Assembly (NCBI GenBank): GCA_001403775.1 | Contig: CYUG01000017.1 | Location: forward strand, 312,021-376,020 | DNA from: Dermabacter indicis | GTDB taxonomy: Bacteria > Actinomycetota > Actinomycetes > Actinomycetales > Dermabacteraceae | Length of the DNA stretch: 64,000 bases | Direction: 5' to 3' | In this document: piece by piece, positions 9,124-17,685 of the stretch | Position numbering within the stretch: the stretch's first letter is position 1 | Layout of the letters: each line of letters opens with the position of its first letter | Made by a program: the position numbers and the translations under genes | The notes under the pieces: generated by a model | Databases searched by the model: none | What the model was told of the DNA's origin: nothing | What the model saw: only the letters and a program-made list of their open reading frames with translations

Positions 9124-10281
9124 ATGACCCGTGCACGCAACCCCTTCCGCGCAACCCTCGGCGCCACTCCCCCGCTTCTTGTCGGTCGCAACGAAGCGGT
9201 GCAGAACTTTGCCTTCGCGCTCGATGACGGTCCCGGGGCTCACGAACGCATCTCACTCATTGTGGGCCCAAGGGGAATCGGGAAGACCGTGCTTCTCAAC
9301 GCATTCGAGGACACAGCGGGGGAGCACGGGTGGTTCGTCATAAGTGAGACGGCGACACAAGGCTTTGTGGAGCGCATCCGCAGCGAGATCATTCGCCGTT
9401 TGGCACGTCAGCGCTCGCAACTCAAGGGCCTAGGGCTCTCCATCTTCGGCGTTGGCGGCTCCGTCACCTGGGACTCATCCTCGATCTCGGAAACGTCGTA
9501 TTCCTTGCGCAATGCCCTCGATGACTACCTCGCGTACAAGGCCGATCTTGATCGCTCTGCGGGACAGCCCGCGAGCGGCGTGCTCATTACCCTCGACGAA
9601 ATGCACCACCAACGCAACGATGAACTGATCGAGTTCAGTGCGACCGTTCAGCACCTTGTGCGCGAGGGGAAAAACATCGCTGTCGCGATGGCCGGGATCC
9701 CCTCGGCGATCAAACCGTTGCTGTCCAGCCGAACGAGCGAGAGTGAAGGACCGAACCCCATCACGTTCTTGCGCCGTGCCGAAAGAATTGAACTCGACCG
9801 GGTATCGGACGATGACGTGCGCCTCGCGCTCGAGAGTCCGCTAGCCGAAGCGGAGATCACCTGGGCGCACGAGGCACTCGAGACCGCGGTCAACTCGTGC
9901 CAGGGCTACCCCTTTATGATCCAGCTCGTCGGGCAGTGGGCGTTTCGCGAAGCTCAGGGTAGGAGTATCACGCGAGAAGCTGCCGAACGAGGGGCAGACA
10001 AGGCCCGACGAAAACTCGGCCAACTCGTTCACGAACCGGCGTTGGCGGACCTTTCCGATGTTGATCGCTCGTTTCTTATTTTTATGGCTCGAGACGACGG
10101 CCCTACGGAGATCGCCGACCTCAAGGCGCGATTCGGCCGCTCAGACTCCTACGTCAGCAACTACCGCAGGCGTCTTATCGATGCCGAAATGATCGTCGAA
10201 GCTGGGCGTGGCCGCGTTGATTTTGCTCTGCCGTACCTGCGCGAATATTTGCGCGAGCACGCCGCCAGCCTCGTGGACTAG
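9124..10281 (+). CDS. STAND/AAA-type ATP-binding protein with C-terminal winged helix
   Basis: 385 aa. Walker A GPRGIGKT (residues 48-55), Walker B VLITLDEMHH with the acidic pair, and a sensor-like VAMAGIPSAI segment place it with the ORC/STAND-like ATPases common in actinobacteria. The C-terminal ~80 residues (DRSFLIFMARDDGPTEIADLKARF, then SYVSNYRRRLIDAEMIV) look like a winged helix-turn-helix. Such proteins are thought to act as ATP-dependent switches; this one's target is unknown. Translation is probably leaderless. The stop TAG lies inside the 6-bp target duplication of the adjacent insertion element, which left the gene intact. Confidence 0.8.
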   Translation: MTRARNPFRATLGATPPLLVGRNEAVQNFAFALDDGPGAHERISLIVGPRGIGKTVLLNAFEDTAGEHGWFVISETATQGFVERIRSEIIRRLARQRSQLKGLGLSIFGVGGSVTWDSSSISETSYSLRNALDDYLAYKADLDRSAGQPASGVLITLDEMHHQRNDELIEFSATVQHLVREGKNIAVAMAGIPSAIKPLLSSRTSESEGPNPITFLRRAERIELDRVSDDDVRLALESPLAEAEITWAHEALETAVNSCQGYPFMIQLVGQWAFREAQGRSITREAAERGADKARRKLGQLVHEPALADLSDVDRSFLIFMARDDGPTEIADLKARFGRSDSYVSNYRRRLIDAEMIVEAGRGRVDFALPYLREYLREHAASLVD

Positions 10282-10282
10282 G
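10277..10282. repeat. Target-site duplication, left copy
   Basis: ACTAGG, identical to 13080-13085 at the other end of the element. It matches the NCTAGN target that Bordetella IS481 duplicates. It contains the ATPase stop codon. Confidence 0.8.
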
Positions 10283-10291
10283 TGTACTAAG

Positions 10292-10311
10292 TGTACTGAC
10301 CGGAGACGTTG
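10292..10311 (+). repeat. Left terminal inverted repeat of the IS481-type element
   Basis: Nineteen of 20 bp match the reverse complement of 13060-13079. It is preceded by the duplicated tip TGTACTAAG at 10283-10291. Confidence 0.85.
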
Positions 10312-10327
10312 ATCGACGGTCAGGAGC

Positions 10328-10358
10328 TTGACCTTGACGCAGCGTCAATGTTTAGCGT
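10328..10358 (+). promoter_or_regulatory. MerR-type promoter with 19-bp spacer and operator dyad
   Basis: A TTGACC -35 (10328-10333) and a TAGCGT -10 (10353-10358) are separated by 19 bp, the long spacer typical of MerR-family promoters. The spacer contains the dyad TTGACGCAGCGTCAA. The predicted start of transcription falls at or just before the ATG at 10366. The merR gene two positions downstream is the obvious regulator. Confidence 0.7.
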
Positions 10359-10365
10359 CGTGGGC

Positions 10366-11271
10366 ATGACAGTGACGATGATTGACAGTGCCGCTGGGAT
10401 GCGGGAGATGGTGAGCAGTTCTCCGGAGCAATGGAAGGACGCAGCTCGCAGACTGTGGGAGCCGATGGCGGGAATGTACTTCTTCATTCCCGGTGGACCT
10501 GATCTGGCTGCGGTTCACAGCCAGAACTTCGGTTTCGGACCCTCCGTAGCGGCAGACAAGATCCTCGGCGCGGTCGACGCTTTGGAACGCGCCGATGTTT
10601 GGGGCCGTGTCGAGCGAGCGCTCGAAACGGGGCTGCGGGAGCTGAACGCTGCCGATCCGACTGTGACGATGCCTGACCTGACGGTGTTGCTCGTGCTCGG
10701 GGATCCCACCAACAAGCACTTCATGGATGAGATCCGCGGCCTGTCGGCCTTCAGTGGGATCAGCGGGTACATCGCCATCACGATCTGGCCCACCGACGAG
10801 GTTCTGGCGCGGTTGGAGGGCATCGCCCTGCACGAGCTCCACCACAATGTGCGGTACTCGCCCGGAGGCGTGGTGTGGAACCCGCAGACGGTCACGGTTG
10901 GCGAGCACGTAGTGGCTGAGGGTCTCGCGGACCTGTTCGCCGCCGACCTCGTGGGCGAGCAGGGATTCACGCACTTCGTCAGCGACCAGACCCGTACCAG
11001 TGACGAGGTGCTGCGCCGCGTCACCGAAGGCCTGGACGTGACTGGCATGCAGGATTTCGCGGCTTGGGTGTTGGGCGATCCGAGCGCTTGCCTGTTCGGC
11101 GCAACACCGGTCGGGCTGCCCACCGGGGCCGGTTACGCTGCCGGGGCACGCTTCGTATCCGCCTATCGGGAGGTCACCGGACAGTCACCCGCCAGGGCCG
11201 TGGCCACGCCCGCCTCCGAGATCCTGGCCGTGGCACTGCCACAGTTGGGTCTGACAATGCCAGCCCGCTGA
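10366..11271 (+). CDS. DUF2268-like putative zinc-dependent peptidase (IS passenger)
   Basis: 301 aa. The gluzincin/HExxH motif HELHH is at residues 156-160, followed by VAEGLADLFAADLVGE, where the Glu is the likely third zinc ligand. This arrangement fits the DUF2268 putative Zn protease family. No signal peptide or membrane segment is seen, so it is probably cytoplasmic. The frame extends upstream to a TTG at 10309, but the MerR-type promoter sits inside that extension, so a leaderless start at ATG 10366 is preferred. It is 14 nt upstream of the merR gene and is probably controlled by it. Substrate unknown. Confidence 0.75.
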   Translation: MTVTMIDSAAGMREMVSSSPEQWKDAARRLWEPMAGMYFFIPGGPDLAAVHSQNFGFGPSVAADKILGAVDALERADVWGRVERALETGLRELNAADPTVTMPDLTVLLVLGDPTNKHFMDEIRGLSAFSGISGYIAITIWPTDEVLARLEGIALHELHHNVRYSPGGVVWNPQTVTVGEHVVAEGLADLFAADLVGEQGFTHFVSDQTRTSDEVLRRVTEGLDVTGMQDFAAWVLGDPSACLFGATPVGLPTGAGYAAGARFVSAYREVTGQSPARAVATPASEILAVALPQLGLTMPAR

Positions 11272-11285
11272 CGAGAGAGGCCGAG

Positions 11286-12053
11286 ATGATGGAGTGGACC
11301 GTCCAAGAACTCGCTGACCGCGCCGGCATCAGCGCCAGGACATTGCGTTACTATCACCAGATCGGCCTGCTCGTCCCGGACCGGATCGGCGCGAACGGCT
11401 ATCGCTACTACGGACCTGTCGCCGTGGCACGCCTGCAACGCATCCTGCTCCTGCGTGAAGCCGGCCTGGCCCTGGGTGCGATCGGCGAAGCGCTGGCAAG
11501 CGACGCGAACCCAGACGAGGAGATCACCGCCCTCGAGGCGCACCTGGTACACCTCGAGCACGAGCGGGAAGCGCTGGAACGTCGTATCGCGTCCGTCGAG
11601 CACACCGTGACGATGCGACGCGAGGGACGCCAACCGCGGATGGACATGGTACTCGAAGGCTTCAACGACCGCTATGAGGCCGAGGTGACCCAACGATGGG
11701 GACGCGTGGTCTTCGAGCAGTCCAACCGGTGGTGGCATAGCAAGAACCTCACCCAGCAACGTCAGTTCCAGGCCGACGCCGAACAGCTCCTGGCGCGGTG
11801 GGGCGAACTCCACCAGTCGGGTGTCTCCCCATTGAGCGACCAGGCCCAACAGCACGCAGCCGCCCATGCCGCCTGGTTCGCCCAGATCCCCGGGACGCCC
11901 GGGCATGCCGGCGACCTGGACAAGACCCGCGCCATGCTCACTGGCATGGCCAACCTCTACGCCACCAACCCAGACTTCCATCCCGCTTTCGGTGGTGCAG
12001 AAGCCGCCGGCTTCGCCGCCCAAGCGCTGCGCCACTACGCCCAGAGCCACTGA
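11286..12053 (+). CDS. MerR-family regulator with TipAS-like ligand domain (IS passenger)
   Basis: 255 aa. The N-terminal MerR winged helix (TVQELADRAGISARTLRYYHQIGLL) and a coiled-coil dimerisation helix (residues ~80-110) are followed by a TipAS-like effector domain (TQRWGRVVFEQSNRWW, then FHPAFGGAEAAGFAAQALRHYA). TipAS domains bind thiopeptides and other lipophilic drugs and switch the promoter on. GAGAGAGG precedes ATG 11286. It most likely activates its own operon through the 19-bp-spacer promoter at 10328-10358. Lying within the insertion element, it is mobile cargo. Confidence 0.85.
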   Translation: MMEWTVQELADRAGISARTLRYYHQIGLLVPDRIGANGYRYYGPVAVARLQRILLLREAGLALGAIGEALASDANPDEEITALEAHLVHLEHEREALERRIASVEHTVTMRREGRQPRMDMVLEGFNDRYEAEVTQRWGRVVFEQSNRWWHSKNLTQQRQFQADAEQLLARWGELHQSGVSPLSDQAQQHAAAHAAWFAQIPGTPGHAGDLDKTRAMLTGMANLYATNPDFHPAFGGAEAAGFAAQALRHYAQSH

Positions 12054-12098
12054 AAAGCACCCTTCGGGATGGTCGCTGCGACCGAAGGGAATGCCGCC

Positions 12099-13057
12099 AT
12101 GACTCATGCCAATGCAGCACTCACTCCACGTCACCGCCTCAAGGTTGCGCGGCTCGTCGTTGACGAGGGCCGGTCTGTCAGCGAGGTCGCCGCACGATTC
12201 CAGGGCTCGTGGCCGACGGTGAAGCGCTGGGCCGACCGCTATCGCGCCGGGCAATCCATGCAGGACCGCTCCTCACGGCCACATCAGTCGCCGAACAAGA
12301 CCAGCCAGGCGATGGCGAAGCGCTGCATCCAGCTGCGCCTCCGACTGTGGGCAGGGCCTATGCAGTTGGCCTGTCGGCTGGGGATCGCGCCCTCGACGGT
12401 TCACCGGATCCTGGTCGATGCCGGCCTGAACCGGCTCTCGCACGTTGATCGCGCCACCGGGGAGTCAGTGCGCCGTTACGAGCATGACCATCCCAGGGCG
12501 ATGCTGCATGTCGATGCGAAGCAGCTAGGCAACATTCCCGACGGCGGGGGCTCGCGCTACGTCGGCCGACAACAGGGCGAGAAGAACCGCGCCGCCACTC
12601 CGGACAAGCAGAAGAACAAGTACCGGGACCCGTTGATGGGCAGGACCTACGTCCATACCGTCATTGACGACCATTCCCGTGTCGCCTACGCCGAGATCCA
12701 CGACGACGAAACCGCCATCACCGCCACCGCGGTCCTGGTGAGGGCTGTCGAGTGGGTCAACGCCCGCGGTGTGAGCGTCGAGCGAGTCCTGTCCGACAAT
12801 GGCGGCGCCACCGGTCCCACCTGTGGCGAGACACCTGCACCGAACTCAGGATCACGCACAAGCGCACCCGTCTGTATCGTCCGCAGACCAACGGGAAGAT
12901 CGAACGCTTCCACCGCACCTTGGCCGACGGCTGGGCCTATGCCCGCTGCTACACCTCAGAGGCCGAACGCCGGGGCGAGCTCGACGGCTGGCTGCACTAC
13001 TACAACCATCACCGGCCACACACCGCCTGCGGCAACCAGCCGCCGTTCTCGCGATAG
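12099..13057 (+). pseudogene. IS481-family transposase, frameshifted
   Basis: The N-terminal helix-turn-helix (LTPRHRLKVARLVVDEG, then RSSRPHQSPNKTS) and the DDE integrase core are IS481-like. Catalytic Asp candidates are in VIDDHSR and LSDNG, but the Glu (NGKIERFHRT) is in another frame. One base is missing after 12809: the sequence reads GCC ACC GGT where GCC TAC CGG is expected. Downstream, the conserved RLYRPQTNGKIERF continues in the +2 frame to a TAG at 13055-13057. IS481 elements are not known to need programmed frameshifting, so I treat this as inactivated unless it is a sequencing error. Confidence 0.8.
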
Positions 13058-13059
13058 GC

Positions 13060-13079
13060 CAACGTCCCCGGTCAGTACA
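13060..13079 (-). repeat. Right terminal inverted repeat of the IS481-type element
   Basis: Reverse complement of 10292-10311 with one mismatch (G for A at the thirteenth position). It begins two bases after the transposase stop. Confidence 0.85.
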
Positions 13080-13085
13080 ACTAGG
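13080..13085. repeat. Target-site duplication, right copy
   Basis: ACTAGG, the same as 10277-10282. The CTA at 13081-13083 is the minus-strand stop codon of the MFS gene. Confidence 0.8.
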
Positions 13086-14529
13086 CCTGCGCGCGGCGGA
13101 CGATGAGCACGTGCGCGAACCAGAAGACGGCACCGCCGGCCGAAAGAGCGAGCCCGCCGATACCGAGCTTCACCAGGTCGGCGCCGAGCATCGGCACCAT
13201 CGCACCGGAAGCGATCGCGGCGACGATGAGGTTCACGAACGTCGCGAAGCTCGTCGCGGCGCCGCGCTCCTCGGGGAACATGTCGAGAACCTCGAGCTGC
13301 ACGGGCGCCATCATGAGCGCCGCACCCATGCCGAGAAGGCCCGGGCCGATCATGACCAGAAGGTGCCACACACCAAACTGAGAGGTGAGTTCGGGGGTGA
13401 GCATCGGAATGATGACCGAGAGGACGCCTCCGAGAACCACGGTGATGAACGCGATCGTGATGAGGCGCGAACGGCTCATGACGAATGCGAGGCGCCCCAC
13501 GAGGTAATTGCCGAGGATCATGCCCGCAATGATCGGGATAAACAGCACCCAGTAGTCCTGTTCGCCAAGGTGCATCACGTCGGGAACGATTATCGGCGCC
13601 GCCGAAATGAAGATGAAGTCGGCCTGGCTTGCGAGGCCAAGCGCGAGCGAGAGACGCCAGATGACCGGCGAGCGCAGCACGCGCCCGAGCGACGTGAGGA
13701 TGCCCTTCGCGTTGAACGGCTGGCGCTTCTCGGGAAGGAGCGTCTCGGGGATGACAATGAGCATGAACACGAGGGTGACGAGCGCGTAAAGGAGCATCGC
13801 CCCGAAAATCCAACGCCACGGTCCGAGCAGGAGGATCCAGCCGCCGAAGATCGGCGCCGCCGCGGGCGCGAGGGCAAAGATCATCATGACCTGGCTCATG
13901 AGCTTTTGCGCTTTGCCGCCTCCGTAGAGGTCGCGGATCACGACGCGAGAGACGATCGTCGCTCCGCCCGCACTGAGCCCCTGGAGCACGCGGAAGGCGA
14001 ACAGCATTGGGAGATTGACGGCGAGCGCCGCACCGAGCGAGCCGATCGAGAAAACGATGAGCGAAATGCTCATGACGCGCTTGCGCCCGATGGCATCGGA
14101 GAGCGGGCCGTGGAACATGCTCATGCACGCGAAGGAGATGAGATACAGGCTCGTCACCTGCTGCATCGCGGCCGCGTCGGTGTGGAAGTCGCCCCTCATC
14201 GCCGGGAAGCCCGGGAAGATCATGTCGATCGAGAACGGGCCGAGCATCGCGAGCAAGGCCATCGCAAACGTGAAACCGAAGGTGACCTTTTCGGTGCGCC
14301 CCAGGTGGAGGCGGAGCGCGGCCGTCTCGGTCGCGACTTCCTCGACCTGCTCGATCGGGCCGGTCACGTGCGAGACGTTGTCGGTGGGGTTGGCGAAAGC
14401 GACCTGCGGAATTTCTTCCGTCAGCGGCCGCGGTTCCTCGGTCGCGAGGCTTTCGGCGGCGCGCTCATCGGCAAGCCGCGCAAGTTCGAGTGCGCTGGTA
14501 TCGGTTTTCCTCTGAGAATCGTCTGTCAC
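13081..14529 (-). CDS. MFS drug exporter, Bcr/CflA (DHA1) type
   Basis: 482 aa with twelve predicted membrane segments after an unusually long acidic cytoplasmic N-terminus (~80 residues). MFS motif A is present (GPLSDAIGRKRVM, loop 2-3). RVLQGLSAGGATIVSRVVIRD corresponds to motif B/C of DHA1 exporters. The family expels drugs or metabolites by proton antiport. The stop codon lies inside the CTAG where the IS481-type element inserted, so the frame ends normally. Before insertion, its TAG and the ATPase TAG on the other strand overlapped. Substrate not predictable. Confidence 0.9.
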   Translation of the reverse strand: MTDDSQRKTDTSALELARLADERAAESLATEEPRPLTEEIPQVAFANPTDNVSHVTGPIEQVEEVATETAALRLHLGRTEKVTFGFTFAMALLAMLGPFSIDMIFPGFPAMRGDFHTDAAAMQQVTSLYLISFACMSMFHGPLSDAIGRKRVMSISLIVFSIGSLGAALAVNLPMLFAFRVLQGLSAGGATIVSRVVIRDLYGGGKAQKLMSQVMMIFALAPAAAPIFGGWILLLGPWRWIFGAMLLYALVTLVFMLIVIPETLLPEKRQPFNAKGILTSLGRVLRSPVIWRLSLALGLASQADFIFISAAPIIVPDVMHLGEQDYWVLFIPIIAGMILGNYLVGRLAFVMSRSRLITIAFITVVLGGVLSVIIPMLTPELTSQFGVWHLLVMIGPGLLGMGAALMMAPVQLEVLDMFPEERGAATSFATFVNLIVAAIASGAMVPMLGADLVKLGIGGLALSAGGAVFWFAHVLIVRRAQA

Positions 14530-14698
14530 TTGGTCAAGTTTATGGAACTCTCGCGGCCTTCCAACCCCTCTCGCACAACATCACTCATGACTTCAGTGAC
14601 ATCTGCAGCAGCGGCATCGATGCCTACGGACCGCGCCGGTCGCTTGCTACGCTCAAGCCACACGTGTGCGGGCAGGAAGCGGAAGAAGGAGGCCAGCC

Positions 14699-16099
14699 AT
14701 GCGGCGTCGCACTCTTCTCGGCGGCGGCCTTCTCGCCGCGCTCGGCGCCTCGGCACTGTATGTGGAGCGCAGCAGCATTGCGAGCCTCTTCCCGCACGAG
14801 GCGCACGAGGACCTCTACTCCCTCGGCGTCGCATACTCCGCCGCTTCGGATTCACTCGCGCGTGAGGTGGAGGCGCACGGCCCGGCGACCGTTCTGCGCG
14901 CGGGAAACATCCCGGGCGTGGAGCGCACGTTCGTTCAGCCTGATTCACCCGAACTCATTCCTGGCACGCGCACTCTCAGCACCGCTCACGGCGCCAATAC
15001 GCTCAACGCCATCACGCACACCTTCCTCGAGCGCGCTTCTCGACCGGCCCCCACGCCCACGCTCACCGATCTCGACCGTTCCGCGCTCCTCGACGTTTTC
15101 ACTCTCACGTGGGCGCTCCCCTCCCCCGTCGCGGCCCTCAGCCCGAACTGGCGCTACACGTGGCCGCGCGACACGGCCCACGTGATCGTGGCCCTCGCCG
15201 AACGTGGCTTCGGCGACTGGGCACTAGGGCTCCTCGAGCACCTCGCACGAATCCAGCGCCCGGACGGCACGTTCGAGGCGCGCTACCGCCCCGGCACCAA
15301 ACACGCCCCGGATGATCGCACCCCGCAACTCGATGGGGTCGGGTGGTTCCTGTGGGCAGCGGCAACGCTCGCCAGACTTGGGGTTTTAGGTTCCGACGCC
15401 ACCCCCGCTACCTCGCTCCCCACTCTTCGAACGGCGCTCGCTCGCGCGGCGCGCGCCGCCCTCGACGCCACGCATACTGGAAGCGGCCTTCCTAAGCCGA
15501 GCCCCGACTATTGGGAAGTGCCCGAGCGGCGCCTCACGCTCGCGACGGCGGCCATGACGCTCAGCGCGCTCGAGAGCGCGGCGCACCTTTCGGAGCTGGG
15601 CGTACTTGAGGGCGAAGCGGGTGTCGGAACCGAAACGCTCGAGAGACGTGCCCGGGAAACCGAACGCGCTCTCATGGAAACTTTCGGCCCCGGTGGCTTC
15701 CAGCGGTACGCACGCGGCGGCGGCTTCGACGCGGGGCTGCTCATGCTCCTGCCGCCGTACCAAACAGATGAGTTTGCCGAGCGCAACCCGACGATTGCCG
15801 GCCACATCGACGAGGCTTTCGAGGCGATGCAGCGCCCCGCCGGAGGTGTCGCTCCGGGCGCGCGCTGGAAACGCGACGGCATCAGTTGGACCCCGCAAAC
15901 GGCGATGTTCGCCCAGGCCTATGCGCGCCTCGGCGAGCGCGAGCGCGCTCTCGAGCTCCTCGAATGGCTCGCCGCCCACCGCACGAGCGCCGGGGCAATC
16001 AGCGAGAAAATCCTGGCCGACGGTAGCCCCGCCGCCGTCGCACCCCTTTCGTGGCCAGCGGCGCTCGCGCTCAGCACGCTCGAAGCGCTCGAGCATTGA
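14699..16099 (+). CDS. GH15-like (glucoamylase-fold) protein with N-terminal signal
   Basis: 466 aa from ATG 14699 behind AAGGAGG. The N-terminus MRRRTLLGGGLLAALGASALYV is a signal or anchor, possibly Tat-type because of the Arg run. The body is an (alpha/alpha)6 barrel by pattern: NWRYTWPRDTAHVIVAL matches the NWRY-WPRDA signature of family 15 hydrolases, and YWEVPERRLTLATAAMTLSAL is a later helix-pair segment. Such proteins cleave or bind alpha-glucans or trehalose at the cell surface. It is short for a bacterial glucoamylase (normally 600 or more) because the N-terminal beta-sandwich is absent. Substrate uncertain. Confidence 0.75.
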   Translation: MRRRTLLGGGLLAALGASALYVERSSIASLFPHEAHEDLYSLGVAYSAASDSLAREVEAHGPATVLRAGNIPGVERTFVQPDSPELIPGTRTLSTAHGANTLNAITHTFLERASRPAPTPTLTDLDRSALLDVFTLTWALPSPVAALSPNWRYTWPRDTAHVIVALAERGFGDWALGLLEHLARIQRPDGTFEARYRPGTKHAPDDRTPQLDGVGWFLWAAATLARLGVLGSDATPATSLPTLRTALARAARAALDATHTGSGLPKPSPDYWEVPERRLTLATAAMTLSALESAAHLSELGVLEGEAGVGTETLERRARETERALMETFGPGGFQRYARGGGFDAGLLMLLPPYQTDEFAERNPTIAGHIDEAFEAMQRPAGGVAPGARWKRDGISWTPQTAMFAQAYARLGERERALELLEWLAAHRTSAGAISEKILADGSPAAVAPLSWPAALALSTLEALEH

Positions 16100-16192
16100 T
16101 GCTTCCCTTAGTCCCCACAACCGACCAGAGGGCGGGGCTAGAGTGGTAGATCGGGATCGAGGACGATCCGCATCGAGTTTCGAGGAGAGGTC

Positions 16193-16876
16193 ATGAACGA
16201 GAAGGCTAGTGCGCCCGATCTTCGCGCGGAACGCGTGAATTACACGAAGGGCCAACTCACCAAAACGCTCGCGGGCAACGACCCGCACGCGCTGTTTGAC
16301 GAATGGATGAGAGACGCGATCGAGCGTCGCGACCGCGAGGGCGATGTGCTCGAACCCAACGCCATGGTGGTGTCCACGATTAACCCGGAGACCGATTGGC
16401 CGGATTCGCGCGTGCTGCTACTCAAGGAACACAAGAACAAGAAGTTTGTATTCTTCGGCAACTACGAGTCTCAAAAAGGGCACGACCTTGACGTGAACCG
16501 CAAGGCCGCCCTGAACTTCACGTGGCTGCCGCTTCAGCGCCAGGTGCGCATTCAGGGCAAGGTGCGCCGCATCAGCCCCGAGGAATCCGACGCCTACTTC
16601 GCGGTTCGCCCGCGTGGTTCGCAGATCGGCGCCTGGGCAAGCTCGCAGTCGGACATCATCGACTCACGCGAAGACATCCAGCTCGCGAACGAGCGCGCCG
16701 AAAAACGCTTCGAAGGCAAAGACGTTCCCCGCCCGCCGCACTGGGGCGGCTGGGCGCTCACCCCGCACGTCATCGAGTTCTGGCAGGGTGGCGCTTCGCG
16801 CCTGCACGACCGCATCCGCTTCACGGCCTTGGATTCGGAAGAAGGCCGCTGGCAGGTCGACCGCCTCGCTCCGTAA
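16193..16876 (+). CDS. pdxH: Pyridoxamine 5'-phosphate oxidase
   Basis: 227 aa, family length. FMN-binding segments SRVLLLKEHKNKKFVFFGNY, and FTWLPLQRQVRIQGKV followed by RPRGSQIGAWASSQS, are diagnostic. HVIEFWQGGASRLHDRI forms the C-terminal signature. It oxidises pyridoxamine- or pyridoxine-5'-phosphate to pyridoxal phosphate with FMN and oxygen in the cytoplasm. The start is preceded by GAGGAGAGG. It ends in a bidirectional hairpin shared with the convergent DUF4097-like gene. Confidence 0.97.
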   Translation: MNEKASAPDLRAERVNYTKGQLTKTLAGNDPHALFDEWMRDAIERRDREGDVLEPNAMVVSTINPETDWPDSRVLLLKEHKNKKFVFFGNYESQKGHDLDVNRKAALNFTWLPLQRQVRIQGKVRRISPEESDAYFAVRPRGSQIGAWASSQSDIIDSREDIQLANERAEKRFEGKDVPRPPHWGGWALTPHVIEFWQGGASRLHDRIRFTALDSEEGRWQVDRLAP

Positions 16877-16895
16877 ACGCTCACGCGAGGTGACT

Positions 16896-16936
16896 GAGAG
16901 GGCCGGGGTGACGCTGAGCGTCATCCCGGCCCTCTC
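16896..16936. terminator. Bidirectional hairpin terminator
   Basis: An 18-bp stem plus one G-T pair (16896-16914 with 16918-16936) with a 3-nt loop, placed between the convergent pdxH and DUF4097-like genes. No T-run follows on either strand. Confidence 0.6.
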
Positions 16937-16939
16937 GCG

Positions 16940-17671
16940 TTAGGCGACCTCGTTGAGTTCGAGCGAGGTGCGCTTTCCGCCCACCTTGACGCGGAACACG
17001 GGCGCTCCCTCCTGCGGAACCCCGCGCGGAGTAAGGCTCGAATTGAACGACGAGGCAAGGCCGTCAAAATCAGTGTGGACGTGTACGCCGGGCAGAACCC
17101 CGACGGTGCACGCGGCCTTGAGGCCCTCGACCTGAACATCACCGCGGTGGACGCGGGCGATATCGACAGTGATCGAGGCACCCTTCGCGTCGAGCGCGCC
17201 CGAGAATTCGCCGATCTTCACCTTGGCCGCGGCACCATTCACCTCCACCGGGGAGGAGACAGCATCGAGCTCGGCCTTGACCTTGAACCCCTGGATCGAA
17301 AGAGGCGCGGTCACGGAGGAAGCCTTCACGGTGCTCGAGACCGCATCAAAGTTTGCCTCGCGTGGGACCTCCTCAAGCTCGATCGTGCTCGCGACGCTCT
17401 CGCATTCGAGGGCTGTCGTGGTGGGAAGTGAAAGCCTCACCGTGAGGCGCGGGCGCTTGCGGTGGAGAATGTCGAGCACTTTTCGGTCAGGGCTCTTGAT
17501 TGCGAGGCGCCCGAAGCGATACTTCACGCTCGTTCCCGCGGCTTCTTCGCCCTCGAGGTCGATCGTGATCTGGTTCGTAGTGTTTGTCGTGATCGCGACG
17601 TCGGCATAGTTCAACTTGAGCTCGGCACGCACATCGCCGGTGGCGTCGTAACGATAGGTTGTGGTGCTCAT
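16940..17671 (-). CDS. DUF4097-like beta-strand repeat protein
   Basis: 243 aa from ATG 17671 (GGAAGGG upstream). Almost entirely alternating beta-strand pattern: short segments such as VKASSVTAPLSIQGFKVKAELDAVSSPV and AKVKIGEFSGALDAKG repeat a ~20-residue unit, as in DUF4097 adhesin-like beta-helix proteins. No signal peptide or anchor, so cytoplasmic or attached by a partner. It starts 14 nt after the stop of the ribbon-helix-helix gene, and the two probably form an operon. Pairs of an RHH or HTH regulator with a DUF4097 protein are common in actinobacteria; the function is unknown. Confidence 0.75.
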   Translation of the reverse strand: MSTTTYRYDATGDVRAELKLNYADVAITTNTTNQITIDLEGEEAAGTSVKYRFGRLAIKSPDRKVLDILHRKRPRLTVRLSLPTTTALECESVASTIELEEVPREANFDAVSSTVKASSVTAPLSIQGFKVKAELDAVSSPVEVNGAAAKVKIGEFSGALDAKGASITVDIARVHRGDVQVEGLKAACTVGVLPGVHVHTDFDGLASSFNSSLTPRGVPQEGAPVFRVKVGGKRTSLELNEVA

Positions 17672-17685
17672 GGCGGGACCCTTCC

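Larger units (their letters stand above)
10283..13079. mobile_element. IS481-family element with two passenger genes
   Basis: A 2.8-kb unit bounded by ACTAGG duplications. Its ends share a 20-bp inverted repeat with one mismatch (10292-10311 and 13060-13079), reading TGTACTGACCGG, then A or G, then GACGTTG. The left end carries an extra 9 bp (TGTACTAAG), a partial tandem copy of the tip. Inside, all on the plus strand, are a DUF2268-type peptidase gene, a TipA-like merR gene and a frameshifted IS481-type transposase. Typical IS481 elements are about 1 kb and carry only the transposase. The one-base transposase lesion suggests it cannot now move by itself. Confidence 0.85.

Noticed and set aside
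12799..14865. 688-codon plus-strand open frame antisense to the MFS gene
   Set aside because: Composed of Arg/Glu/His-rich low-quality sequence typical of antisense frames in GC-rich DNA, while the opposite strand encodes a clear MFS protein.
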